64,000 nucleotides of DNA from Acanthosoma haemorrhoidale (lineage: Eukaryota; Arthropoda; Insecta; Hemiptera; Acanthosomatidae): positions 140,303,937 to 140,367,936 of the forward strand of contig OV884011.1 in NCBI GenBank assembly GCA_930367205.1. The letters run 5' to 3'. A program made the position numbers and the translations under genes. Below the pieces are notes generated by a model. It saw only the letters and a program-made list of their open reading frames with translations, searched no databases and was not told the DNA's origin. Within the stretch, counting starts at the first letter, position 1. Each line of letters begins with the position of its first letter. Shown here piece by piece: positions 36,420 through 46,780 of the stretch.

Positions 36420-37029
36420 TAGGGGTTATCACATTTCGCACCCACTACTCGAGTAGGGATGGCAGCACCCTTCTGAACGTCGCCAATACTCCCTTGGATC
36501 CCTTCTGTTCAGTAGTACCACGGTTAAAAAGCCCTCTTACCTTCACGTCTTCCACCAATTCAAATTAGCGATCAAATCCCACCCCTCCAACTTTCCCTTC
36601 CCATAGATCTGCTTCTTTTGGCCACTATTTTCTTGTCCGAGCCACAAACCATGGGAACTATATTCCCATTAATATGCGTGGTTTAACTCTTTCAATCTTA
36701 AAATCTAGACTTTACCAGTTTCTTATCTCCGTCCAATCTAAAAATTTATAATTCTTAGTTGTTATTCTGTTTATTTTTTTGTCATTCGTCACAGCGAACT
36801 TCCAAGCTCTTTCTCCCTTTACGACTATTTCTAGGTTTTATTTCATTTTTGTTTTTTGGTTTAATTTTTTTATTATTGGTTATTTTATCGTAATCTCAAA
36901 TCTACATAGCCATAGCACATCTTATTATGTATTTGTACATATTATCATTCATAAGCTAATCAAATCTGTGTAATATAATGTATTTTTTTCTTAGGGCACA
37001 ATGCCCCCTAGTAAAGTTTTTTTTTTTTT
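36420..37029 (+). mobile_element. Jockey-like LINE 3' end, copy 1 (family B)
   Basis: From GACTTTACC at 36708 onward, this aligns by eye with 54197-54506. Shared blocks include GTTTCTTATC, TCCAATCTAA and ATTATTCTGTTTATTT followed by TTTGTCATTC. Near the end is a GGGCA...TGCCC hairpin (36994-37006), then AGTAAAG and a T-rich tail. A terminal hairpin with an AATAAAG-like word is typical of Jockey-clade 3' ends. The GC-richer 36420-36707 is probably more of the same element but has no second copy here to prove it. Confidence 0.55.
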
Positions 37030-37736
37030 CATTTCATATTACAATGCAAATCATTCGTATAAGTGAATTATGAATACAAATAGAATACATATTTATTTAG
37101 ATGTTACCGTTGCCTAAACCACAAGTACCATTTATATTAAAAAATGAATAAATAAGTGGTACTAGATCGAGAGGTGAATTAAGTTTTCAATTTGTTAACA
37201 AGGCGCTATCTGTAATCTTAAGTGAAACGTTGGACTTGCCCTGCGCCTACTTGCCTACTTGCCCGATATTGGCCCGATAGGATCTGCGCGTTGTGCACCT
37301 GCGCTGATATACACGATTTGTCAATCACCGGGAGGGAGGAGGTATATGCCAAGGTGACGCATACATGAATATAACATGCCAGCCTCCTTTCTCCTCTGGC
37401 AAATACGGGCAGTGCTAACTAACTCCCGCTGTCTGGCTCCCTAATACGTGAGGATAATGCCGACTCGGTGTTGTCTATCCTTTCTATCAATCGCAACGAT
37501 AGCTACTTGTATATATTATTACCAAAAAAAAAAATGGCTAATATGTTTATCTAGTTATTCACGACTGACCATCGTGTACGTTTTTTATGTTTCCGTGGCT
37601 GAAATTGGTATTCGGAGGCATCTGAATAACTTAATAGGAGCTCGAAAGATCGCGTGTAAACTCGATGATTAATGCCCTATCAGATTCGGAATCGATAATT
37701 TGTTACTAATTAGGTCGATGGGTTGTGAAACCTTAC
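37030..37736. other. AT-rich flank and GC-richer block (about 37220-37470)
   Basis: The block contains TTTGTCAATCA, a PBC/Exd-type TGATTGACA half, and tandem GCCTACTT words near 37245. No gene was recognised before the minus-strand exon candidate at 37737. Confidence 0.35.
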
Positions 37737-37868
37737 CTCCTCATCGGTATTCAGTGACCCATATCTTTGATACTGCTTTGCGAGGGCCTCCAAAATGTTT
37801 CCGTTTTGCTCGTTAATGTATGCGCTCTTGGTCACCAGTGCTGTCCTTGTACTTGGCATGTTTGACTT
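37737..37868 (-). CDS. Candidate coding exon, minus strand (downstream one of a pair)
   Basis: Read on the minus strand, GATCAG|AAG at 37868 opens a 44-codon frame that ends exactly at GAG|GTAAGG, phase 0 to phase 0. The translation includes TALVTKSAYINEQNGNILEA and ALAKQYQRYGSLNTDEE, with protein-like composition and no low complexity. An internal ATG at 37859 with A at -3 could also be a start. A 98-bp intron with GT and AG ends would join it in phase to the segment at 37967-38054. No family is recognised, and the acceptor has a poor pyrimidine tract. Confidence 0.33.
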
Positions 37869-37966
37869 CTGATCGGCTTTTCAAGTGCACAATGACACTG
37901 CGTTGTAAGTGCACTCTCGTCATTTTGTAGTGTAAGAAAACAAATGAGAAATGACAAATACCTTAC

Positions 37967-38054
37967 AGGGTAAAGCTTGAATAGCTCATCAGTGACAGGT
38001 TGTGCAAGTTGAACATTAGTGTGAACGCCGGGAAGACCGACTACGTAATCTTCT
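37967..38054 (-). CDS. Candidate coding exon, minus strand (upstream one of a pair)
   Basis: On the minus strand a pyrimidine-rich tract (GCTTTTTTGCCCTTTTGGTAAG) with its AG at 38055 precedes 88 bases. These encode EDYVVGLPGVHTNVQLAQ followed by PVTDELFKLYP and stop at CCT|GTAAGG. The peptide looks globular and is not repetitive. The frame also stays open into the proposed intron, so an unspliced reading is possible. A LINE insertion sits about 100 bp upstream, compatible with an intron there. The product is unknown. Confidence 0.33.
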
Positions 38055-38157
38055 CTTACCAAAAGGGCAAAAAAGCTTTGCCAAAATCATATAGTATAGG
38101 AGGACAAGAAAGCTCGCCAGCATTCTCAATGTACTATCTGGGTATACAAATGGACAC

Positions 38158-38185
38158 ATAATTATCTGTAAATTTAAAGGGGCTA
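38158..38185 (+). repeat. Target-site duplication, left copy (28 bp)
   Basis: ATAATTATCTGTAAATTTAA plus AGGGGCTA is repeated exactly at 38675-38702, bracketing the LINE fragment. Confidence 0.85.
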
Positions 38186-38213
38186 TAAAAGAAAAAAAAA
38201 CCCACTTTACTGA

Positions 38214-38447
38214 CAATACAGCCAAATGTATCCAAAATTCCAGATTGGGATCATGCGAAAAGTGGTCCGACATACCTCTCTCGAGAGGTTAAAGAACGCT
38301 GACCTGCACTCGTTGCTTGATGTGCCGTCGGTGGGTGAATTCATCCGCCGGAGACTTAAGTATTTTGACTCGTTGCAGCACCTGACAAACCCAGTGTTTA
38401 ACACTATAAATCCCCCCCCCCCGACTGTCAGGGGAAAAGTACGTTAA
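38214..38447 (+). pseudogene. C-terminal remnant of a LINE ORF2 (reverse transcriptase)
   Basis: The frame is open from 38214 to a stop at 38447. The peptide FQIGIMRKVVRHTSLERLK, then a short spacer, then DVPSVGEFIRRRLKYFDSL and TNPVF has the shape of the tail after the RT domain of Jockey/CR1-type ORF2 proteins. Those tails read Q..ILR.., then ..L.IPSV.E.I......, then ..NP. The polymerase core is absent. The last codons run through an 11-base C run, so the true stop may have been shifted. Confidence 0.6.
38412..38422 (+). repeat. Poly-C run, 11 bases
   Basis: Eleven consecutive C residues lie near the end of the LINE coding remnant. Confidence 0.95.
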
Positions 38448-38674
38448 GAATTAGTATGTAAGTTAGTTTTAAGTTTGATCAAAAAGGTGAGCCTTATCAT
38501 CTTTATTAGTCAGTTTAGTCCAGTCACGTATAATGTGTATCATTGTACTTGTTTATTCATTATATAATTTTTATAAAATAACAAAACCTGTATATAATGT
38601 AGAGACGTTACAGGAAATACAAAAATAATTAGTAAATAGATTCGCGTGAGGATCTATCTATCATTGTTGTTGAT

Positions 38675-38702
38675 ATAATTATCTGTAAATTTAAAGGGGC
38701 TA
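38675..38702 (+). repeat. Target-site duplication, right copy (28 bp)
   Basis: This is an exact match to 38158-38185. Confidence 0.85.
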
Positions 38703-39529
38703 GGAAGAAAAAAGTTCTCATAATTTTTTTTGATGGTTTGTATTTTATTCAATTAGTACCTAACTAACACTGTGGTTATTGAATCCCCAGATCATATTGC
38801 ATTAAATATTCACAGAAAATAAAAGTTGTTCAACATTGCGTAAATTGCTGTTTATAAGATGGGTACCCTTCGACGGAAACAGGTCGGCCTCCCCTACTGT
38901 TCTGGAACACTTGCACCATAACATCTGACCTGAATGACACGTTAAGCAGGCTGATTTGTTTTGTTTTTTGGATTTTCTGTGCAGACGAATAGCAAAATTA
39001 ATGTCTACATTATTCTCTATTCCGCACCATAATTTCATTCTACAAATAGATCTCGCTACAAAAGGGGTTATTAGTAGGAAGGCCTTGAGGTGACAACACA
39101 CTATTGGAGACACGTCTTTGAAATAAAGACATTAAACGATAATAAACCTGCTCTATCGATAATTCATGTCAACCTTCTCATCGTTGATTTATTGCAATGC
39201 CATAAAAGGAATTTTTATTTCAACTGCACAGGGACATCAAAGCAAAAAGAAAAGGATCTCTAAAAAAAATTTCTTAAATAGAAGCTCCTAAGTAATTAAT
39301 ACCCTAATGTATTTGGCTGTGACTTAATTTGGATTAGGTTACATCGCCACCATATCTATACATATACCAGCAGGTTACCCTTGTGTGTCATATGCCACGG
39401 ATTAGAATGCCATTCTTTCCTGTCCTGGATGGAGGTCATCTGTCAAAGACCGTTTATTATTCGAAACCGTGAAAGAAATATTAAATTGTTGTGTTGAATA
39501 TCTTACGACCACACACACCCTGACAATGA
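38703..39529. other. AT-rich stretch, no gene recognised
   Basis: A 103-codon minus-strand frame at 38802-39113 has no domain or splice support. Nothing else was seen. Confidence 0.5.
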
Positions 39530-39740
39530 CTCTCAAGGTTCCGGGTCGAGGCGTATCTTCTCACTACTTCTAATCGTTAATTGGCATCGAAAATTGTTAA
39601 CGATATCCCCTTTCAATGAAGCGGGTAATAGGTTCCGTCAATCCGCGGTCCCTGGCGCAACACAACGAACTGCATTACAATTAGTTCTGACGGGGTAATG
39701 CTGTCGTGAGTACATCGCAATTAAATTAATTGTCAGGTAC
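39530..39740. promoter_or_regulatory. Island with homeodomain-type near-palindrome
   Basis: A GC-richer block holds several ATTA/TAAT cores and ends in CAATTAAATTAATTG at 39718-39732, a near-palindrome of two homeodomain sites. No open frame was seen. Enhancer function is inferred. Confidence 0.27.
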
Positions 39741-40829
39741 AAGTGAGCCAAATAAGGCACTGGGCACAGTTTCTTGCTATTACGAGGAAATTTTCTTCTT
39801 CTTTTATAGTACTACTTTTTATTTTTGTAAAACTTTTATTTAAAACATCATCATCAGGAACGTGGAACATGAACCTGTATTGGTTGTATTTAATGGCGTA
39901 AAGAACCAAAGTGCACAATTTCAGAAGATGTTGTGGTTGACCCTATTAGTTAAGATCAAAAAATAGTCAATGCAGGAGGATGTTAGAAGAAAGATAAGAA
40001 CTATAGATTGGGCCCCGGAAGAAAATATAGGAGTTCAAGATGAGGTGGCAGAAAAGGGTTAGCTGGAGGAGACTGTAAGATTTGAAGGTTAAAAGCTTGA
40101 CTACTCTTGGAAAGTCTAAGATAAATAAACTAGACGACTGGTAGGAAAATTGCTATTAAATCGTAAAAATACCTTGGGAATTGCTCTCCTAATATGCAAT
40201 AAGTAATGTCCGTTGGGGTAATTGGTCATTATTCCATGTCAAAGCAAACAGTGACCAAACCCTTTTTTTTCATTTTTGTTTTATTGTTTCATAAAATGAT
40301 TTTTACCAAGGAATTACGGTGATAGTTATGTCTGACCAGGGGTAACAAATTTATAGGTGAAACTTTAGATTACTACGTTTAGGTAGTTGTATATTTACGA
40401 TTGCTTTCGGTACTTTTCACGTTACACATGTCAAGTTAAGTTGAGTATGCTTCTAGTGAAATGGCATCTTGAAATGCTGTTTTTAAGTTTAAACGGTGCC
40501 TTCTTTTTTTTCGGAGGGGGGGGGGGACGTGACACATTGACTTTTGTATGCAAACCATTTTTTTATAGCAAATTAAAGCATTATTTATAATGAGATTGCA
40601 TCTCTTGGATGACGATTGAGCTTTGAATATCTAAAAGTTAATTGGTAATACTGAATTAACAAGATTAAATTAACATTTTTTGACCTGATGATTTTTAATA
40701 AAATTATTTTCACCCTACAGACATTTTTATCGTTATGATCATTTATACATTACTTTATCTATACTTGATATTACTTTTCTGTTTTTATAAATATATTTTA
40801 TGTTTTCCATGCCTTAATGACACAGTACT
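39741..40829. other. AT-rich stretch with an 11-base G run
   Basis: A purine-rich segment lies at about 39960-40110, and a poly-G run at 40516-40526. No gene was recognised. Confidence 0.5.
40516..40526 (+). repeat. Poly-G run, 11 bases
   Basis: Eleven consecutive G residues are present; this is the only one of the six C/G runs with G on the plus strand. Confidence 0.95.
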
Positions 40830-41270
40830 GTGAAAATGGCGGGGGTAGAGCCTCTCCATTCAGTTTCATTCGCAAAGACCGCTACTGACAAAGGAAGCTT
40901 GTCGCCGCACCAGCAGTAATATGTAGTGGCGGTTCATTTCAATTTCCTTCGTCTTCCATCGTTGATAATTTCACTGCTAATGGCCAGTTGGGCGCGTTCT
41001 CTTTGTATTTTGTCTTTGTTCTTGCTGTAAAGCCGCTCCAGAAACCTTATCCCTCCTGCATTTATTCCTGTGTGAAATGAGAGATAGATGTCTGCGGGCG
41101 AGTGGTCGGTTTTTGTCTAGACCGGTCCCACAAAGACACCAGAGTAATTTGGGTCCATTTGTACACAGACTGGGTCCCTGCCCCCTCACATTAGGAGTTG
41201 CCGCTCCTACCTGCCTCCTGGCCACGGATGTCGACTCTTTGTCAGGAATGTACTATCCTCGGGCGGTTAC
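40830..41270. promoter_or_regulatory. GC-rich island with YY1-like and SOX/TCF-like words
   Basis: AAAATGGCGGG at about 40832-40843 is one base off the YY1/Pho consensus. TTTGTCTTTGTTC and AACAAAGACACC-like words lie at about 41015-41135. Frames of 77 to 82 codons on both strands overlap antisense and have no domain. The composition and motif set match the other islands in the window. Confidence 0.25.
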
Positions 41271-43679
41271 AGTGAATTATTATTTTAAAATGTCGGCGAG
41301 TTATATATAATTTAAGTGAAAGAAAGTGTAAAGCTTCCGTCATGTAATTTTCGCTGGGGTTTCGGACATAAAAGTTTCTAGGTAACCAGGATGTGAATAA
41401 TGAGTCTGCACTTCGTCATACATGGTTGTGGTGATGGTTAGCTCCCTTTCCTAATTTCAAATTTCAATTTCAGCTAATCTAACAAACAGCAACTTTAAAT
41501 ATTCTTAAAATTAACTAAGTACATTTATTGAAATGTATAGTTAATTAGTTAATAGTCGATCATAGTCCGATCCAAGCCAACAATTAAATAAAGCATTAAC
41601 TGCTAATTATTCTGCCAAGCTATCAACCTACAGTAAAATAAATCAAATTTTCTTTTTTTGTAAGAGAATTTATTGATTTATTAGTGTTTTATTTTCGATA
41701 TATTTATTAGTTTCCTAAAGATAACTACGAAGCAACCAAAAAACAAAGCAATACGGGATGACAAAGTTTAATTAAATTGGAAAATTACCAGGTAATATTC
41801 CTAAGTCCATACCTATATTGGACGTTATAAAATGTAATGTTTTAATTCCATGTTGAAGTTAATTAAGTGATAGAACGGTTTATTTATGGATGTTGGCTAT
41901 ATATTTTTATTATACAAGCATTTAAGTATATGGTGAAAAAGTGAAAAATTTATACTTGAAATTCAAGATGTCAAATGGAATTTAACAGCGTTACTTCGTG
42001 AGTATTATTTATTTTCTTACTCGGCTAATTATGGTAACACTAATCTATAACTACGAGAATCATCATCGTGATTATTGAGGAAGACTTTGCATCAAGGTAA
42101 ACTTGTATATACACGTTCAATTGTGATGGTAATCGATTTGGCTTGAGGCGTCAATATAAATTTCAAATCAATATACAGTCCATTCATTAATAATAACGAA
42201 TGGACAATATTACTGCAACTTGTAGCCTCCAGGTGGATTTCCCTCCCGCCACACCTTGATGTCTAACCTCCGATAACCCACGGTGTTTAACTTGTTCGAC
42301 TGCACTGTACTCTTCCGTTGAATTTTCACCTCATGCATTTCCTGAGGCATAGTGTACACTGCCGTGCCCCCAACGAGATAAGACTTGAAAAATCAAAAAC
42401 ATATTTTGCAAACAATGAACACCTAGTGCAATTCCTTCTAATGCACTTTCCGACTTAACTCAAGGTTGAAGGACTTTCGAATTCCTAGACCTAAATTTCA
42501 CTTTGTTAGCTACTGATTAGTTTTTCTTTAACGAAATTATATTATTAACAATAATATAAACGGCGTAGCTCACTTCATTTAGAAAAAAACAACTTCTTAA
42601 ATTTTACATTTAACTGCATCAAATTCATTTGCATTTATTAGTTACCATCTATGATAAAGTTCCAAAACTTGTAAAAAAAAAATGGGCATTGTTTGTCTAA
42701 AATAGTATTTGAGCTAAGACTTTAGAGACTTTCAAGTGTATTACTGCAGTACAGTAAGTTACAGAGACTTAAGTGAATTTTTTACATTTTAACCAAAGTA
42801 ATTCATTGAATTACCGACGAAAGAAAGTTGCTTGTAGACTTTTCCAGGTAAAGCCTCCACCTTCGTGTTCACTATTATACTACAAGAAAAATAATTTTGG
42901 AGTAACTAAAAGAAGTCAAATACTTCGTTGAACGAAAAGTTTTCCACGAAAAGTTCCTACAAGCCTCTATTACTTTAACAACTTATATTTGTTTTTAAAT
43001 TCAATAAATTAATGTGAGTCAGAATAAAAAATCTAAAATTTCAGATAGAGTCGATCATTTCTACTGTCTGAATATTTGAAACGCTTATGTCAAAGTAAAA
43101 CCTCTCCCTTTGGACTTGGCTGTTAATTATTTCCTGCTCTCTGAGTAAGCACCCCTATAAGCTAGAGTACAGTTAGACTGACGGTAGGGGAGTCGCCGGT
43201 AGGCGCTTCGTGGTCAGGCGAGAGATATGATCTGCACGGGAAGCAGTTACATAGAATTACCTTGTTTTCACAGCTAATATTACTTAATGACCCTCCTACC
43301 CCATGGGAAACATTGTTTGAACAAGTTTCGACAGCACACCCCCTACCATCATAAGGCTCGTGCACCGACGCCTCCTGAGAGAGCTCTAACGGTATGTTAT
43401 GGCATTGATTCCACTACTAACAATACCATCTTTCTCTTCTTTGTCTTGGAAGAGTACAACTGCTATTTCCATCAGATGATAGGTCTTGGAGGATCAGGCA
43501 ATAAAATAGTGTTTAAATACGGAATCGCCACCAACCTCCTTTCCAAAATTGTGATTCAAAATAGGTTCCGCATAAATCCAGACAAAAAATAACACATATA
43601 TTAATTTATCTACTTGTTTTAAAGAAGGTGGCTAGTAAATCTTCGTGTCAATACTTTTTTTGCCGAAATGAAAAAACAA
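41271..43679. other. Mostly AT-rich; GC-richer at about 42230-42360 and 43140-43400
   Basis: The first block has E-box and T-box-like words (CAGGTGG, CCACACCTT). The second overlaps a 101-codon plus frame (43287-43592) without a domain. TTTTCCAG|GTAAAG at 42848 is a weak splice-like juxtaposition. No gene was recognised. Confidence 0.45.
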
Positions 43680-43680
43680 T

Positions 43681-43756
43681 TGTGACCCACTGTGAGAATC
43701 GCACTCACATTTGTTTCCTCGCGGTTGGTTAACAGGCTATAGCCGGTTTCCAAAAA
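43681..43756 (-). repeat. tRNA-like segment, probably a SINE relic
   Basis: On the minus strand GTGAG-TGCGATT-CTCAC makes a perfect five-pair T stem, with one change from the usual TTCGATT loop. CTATAGCCTGTTAACC upstream resembles a D arm. The acceptor stem does not pair, so it is not an intact tRNA gene. Confidence 0.3.
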
Positions 43757-43853
43757 AGTGTACATTTCAAGTTCTGTACATAAAATTGTGCAATTATTTA
43801 TGTATTTCCTAACTTTATTTTCGTAAATTTTAATTTATTTTTTTCTGTTACAG

Positions 43854-43912
43854 GTAATGTACTGTTCACCATGTCATTTATCGTATGAAGAAGTGGTAAG
43901 ACCGATATCATG
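43854..43912 (+). CDS. Candidate 59-bp exon with sulfotransferase-like Cys-Pro-Cys-His peptide
   Basis: A long T-rich tract ending CTGTTACAG at 43853 and ATG|GTAAGTCG at 43913 give two strong splice sites. Only one frame is open, and it reads VMYCSPCHLSYEEVVRPIS with a split final codon (phase 0 in, 2 out). The pattern C-x-P-C-H-[IL]-x-Y-[DE] resembles the Cys-containing segment in the C-terminal half of Golgi carbohydrate sulfotransferases (Sulfotransfer_2, such as the CHST11 type). This is by-eye similarity over about a dozen residues. No flanking exons with the PAPS-binding motifs were found, so chance remains plausible. Confidence 0.27.
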
Positions 43913-44447
43913 GTAAGTCGCTTAGCGATAGTTTTTTCAGTTGGCACGCTATAATTAGTTGAAATTCTGATAGTGGAAATCTAGTCCGTCTTGTTTTTAT
44001 TATGACACACCAAGCCGATCCAGGTTGCGTTCCAATCCTTTCTTATCAAGTGAACATTTTCTCGAGAAAGCGCAATTTTGAAGTGTGAAAATTCCATAGG
44101 CAGGGGTGGTTACGCTTATGAATTCTACTACTTAAGCACGATATATTGGCTACGTTCGAATTTTCAAGTTCTAACGTCCTAAAATTTATTTAAATTGACA
44201 TTTGTTATTATTTATTTTTTTAATATGATAAGAAGTTTCACCCCTAGCGGTTTATTTAACTCTTCTTCCATTCGATTCAATCCGTAATTCCTATGAGAGG
44301 AAAACATCTAAAGGAAATTAATTAAATAGCAATTTGTCATCATTGTAAAACCCTTTATTATAATTAGTCACCCTGTAATGAGGTGATTTTTTAACGTCTG
44401 CCCTGCAAGAATCTCGCACCAGAACAAATCGGTTATTAACTACTTAC
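43913..44447. other. No gene recognised between two candidate exons
   Basis: AT-rich sequence. The neighbours at 43854-43912 (plus) and 44448-44675 (minus) are on opposite strands, so at most one is likely to be a real exon unless genes overlap. Confidence 0.4.
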
Positions 44448-44675
44448 CCGAGTTGTATACTGATTGTCGAGAAACCACCTAGGGTTTCGGAATTCTAATA
44501 CAAAATCGTAAAACCCTTTTGCGGTTTTTGGAGTTAATAGGGTAATTACGTTCTCAAGGGGAAGACTATTACCCCGGAGCAAGACAACTCCCGAAGGAAG
44601 ACGAGTTCTCCGAACACTTTCTGGCTGGACGTTTTTGACCACGCGAGCGTATAATTTCAGAGCAATCCGTATTGC
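44448..44675 (-). CDS. Candidate 76-codon exon, minus strand, unknown product
   Basis: On the minus strand TTTACAG|GCAATACGG at 44675 and ACTCGG|GTAAGT at 44448 bracket 228 bases with an uninterrupted phase 0-0 frame. The peptide includes AIRIALKLYARVVKNVQ, SGVVLLRGNSLPLENVITLL and GFYDFVLEFRNPRWFLDNQY. It looks globular, but no family was recognised. The acceptor has a weak pyrimidine tract. The frame also extends upstream to an ATG at 44759. The GC content is above background, as for coding sequence or an island. Confidence 0.3.
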
Positions 44676-45383
44676 CTGTAAATCCGTATCATTACGTTTT
44701 AGTGGTACTATTACTATTATAATAATGACGGGACGGGAGAGGCTGCATGTAACTAGCATTTGAAGGATTTTTTGTAAGGTGAATGTTTGAAACTACTTGT
44801 CTTAATCGCAACTAAAATGATAGGAATAAATTCAATTTTGAATTGTATAGATTGTAAGGAAGAGAGTGATTTTTTTTTTCAAAGATTCTTAAATTTAATA
44901 AATAAATTGGGGAGAAAATGGTTCATTTTTGTTACTTTGTAGATGAATGAAGTGGGGCATTCATCGAAATTTATTAGTTGTTCTACACAATCATTATCGA
45001 GTGCTACTAATTGTCGCAGCATAAAGTATATATTAAAAATTTAAAGCTAGGTGTGTGTTAAAGCGGCTTCTCGCTTGAATCTTTACTAATGAAACCTTCG
45101 ATCGAAGTATCGAACGCATACAGGTACTAAGATTGAGAAATTACGTTTTTTATTCAGGTCTATGATAGAATTGGACCGCTTTCAATCTAATGGCTACATT
45201 TGCAACAACTGTTTTGATCAGTGTTGTTAAGCTGTTGATATGTCCGCCTACTGGTTTTCTCATCAAGTGGTTCTTACGAAGCCCAACGAAACCCAACTCA
45301 TCGGACAAATTCGGCTCACTGTACACGTTGTCGCGACGCTTCAGCCAAAGTGAACTTGGATAGGATCACGATATCTGGAGGAG

Positions 45384-45590
45384 ATGAGAGAGACTGAGCT
45401 CGAAGCCCAGACTGCCCTGTTAATGAAATTAGATAAGCAGCTCTGGGCTGGAGTCGATGAATATGCAAGAGGCTGGAAGCTGCTAGGCCGGTGGTGTGGT
45501 CTTGTCCTCTCGTGCTCCGTTCTATTCGCCATTATCGTCTCCGGCATATGGTGGCCTCCTTCAGGAGAGACGGTCACATCCGACTTATAA
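45384..45590 (+). CDS. Candidate small membrane protein (68 codons)
   Basis: From ATG at 45384 (stop upstream in frame at 45351) the frame encodes an acidic/amphipathic start MRETELEAQTALLMKLDKQ, then a Trp/Gly-rich linker. This is followed by one strongly hydrophobic segment, about residues 37-57 (GLVLSCSVLFAIIVSGIWW), and a short polar tail. Third positions favour C and G despite the AT-rich surroundings, which suggests coding. No family is recognised. An antisense frame (45341-45577) covers the same bases but looks less protein-like. A regulatory island with a fortuitous frame is the alternative. Confidence 0.3.
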   Translation: MRETELEAQTALLMKLDKQLWAGVDEYARGWKLLGRWCGLVLSCSVLFAIIVSGIWWPPSGETVTSDL

Positions 45591-46669
45591 GTTTAAACAG
45601 AGCAGCAACAGTCACTCGTGGTGACCTATCAGACGTATTCACAAGCATATCCAGCAAAAATTCGGGACTATGGTTATTTATCTCATATTGATGCTGAGTT
45701 CAAAGAGTGCCTAAAAAAAAATAAAAAACATACGCATACGACTTGCTTGACAAAATTGTTTTATTGCATGATTATGGCATCGCCTAAATTTGAAGAAAAA
45801 ATAAAATTTGTACTAGCCTGTCTTATACTCGCCTACAGCCTCGAAATACCAGCTGCGGCCACCACCCTACCAATCAGTACATCGTAATCGTACTTTTAGA
45901 CAACAACAAACTCAACGCGTGCCATTTAGTCTGTTTCATACACCGGAATGAACTGCTATTACAAACCTCCCCCAATAGTTGATGTAACCAACTGAATAGA
46001 TATAACCACTCAATATACTTTAAGCCTTGTACAGTGTTAACAAATTTCATCGTAATCTGTTTTATCTGTTAACCCGAATGTAAGTATTATTATATTCATT
46101 TAAGCATGAATGAATTGAAAAACAAATATAAATAAATAATCATTATTAAAAGTGTTGTTAATTTTCGCCATAAACCTGACTGAAAGTTTTTTTTTAATGA
46201 ATGCTTAATAAAAAAAAAAAAAATTGGTTATTTTCTTTGTTCTGAGGTGTGAATGAAACACGGGATGGTAGGTCAAGGTAGCGGTCGCAGTTGGAATGGT
46301 TTAAGTAGTTCATTTCGGGAATAAAAGAGGCTAGTATGATTTTTTTTTCTTGAAAATCGGTCGATGGCATAATCTTTCAATTAATTTATTTTGTCAAGCG
46401 AGTAGTTTTCGTGCGTTTTTTTTATTTATTTTTAAATCCTATTCCATTGATGACTATCAATGTGCCACGTTAGTAATCAATTAACTGCCTGGTATTTTAA
46501 ATTAACATACATAGCCTGTATAATAGACTTTTAATGTTTGAAAGAATGTTAAAGTTGAAATATTCTTATTACTAAGTTTTCCCATTAAATAAATGACGAA
46601 TACACGGGCGAACGTCGATTCCCTAATTTAAAATTAACAACACGCTGTAGACATGAAACATTTAGAAAC
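45591..46669. other. AT-rich stretch, no gene recognised
   Basis: Two short frames (45491-45691 and 45618-45887) lack domains. A-rich runs lie near 46205. Confidence 0.5.
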
Positions 46670-46780
46670 CAGATGACTACGCCCGAACCGAACATAAACT
46701 AAATGATGATGATGACGGACCGGCGATGGCGGTCCAGGTACGGAATCGGTCGGCGTCGAGGTATGTTCCAGAGTGGAAAT
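46670..46780. promoter_or_regulatory. Short GC-rich island with a GGACCG/CGGTCC inverted repeat
   Basis: Arms at 46717-46722 and 46730-46735 flank GCGATGG, and a short GATGATGATGA run precedes them. The block is compact and CpG-containing within AT-rich flanks. Its function is unknown. Confidence 0.22.

Larger units (their letters stand above)
38186..38674 (+). mobile_element. 5'-truncated non-LTR retrotransposon
   Basis: The 489-bp insertion lies between exact 28-bp direct repeats. It carries the C-terminal end of a LINE reverse-transcriptase protein, then a 3' UTR ending near ATCATTGTTGTTGAT with no long A tail. Severe 5' truncation with a target-site duplication is the standard product of target-primed reverse transcription. 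The exact repeats imply a fairly recent insertion. Confidence 0.75.
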
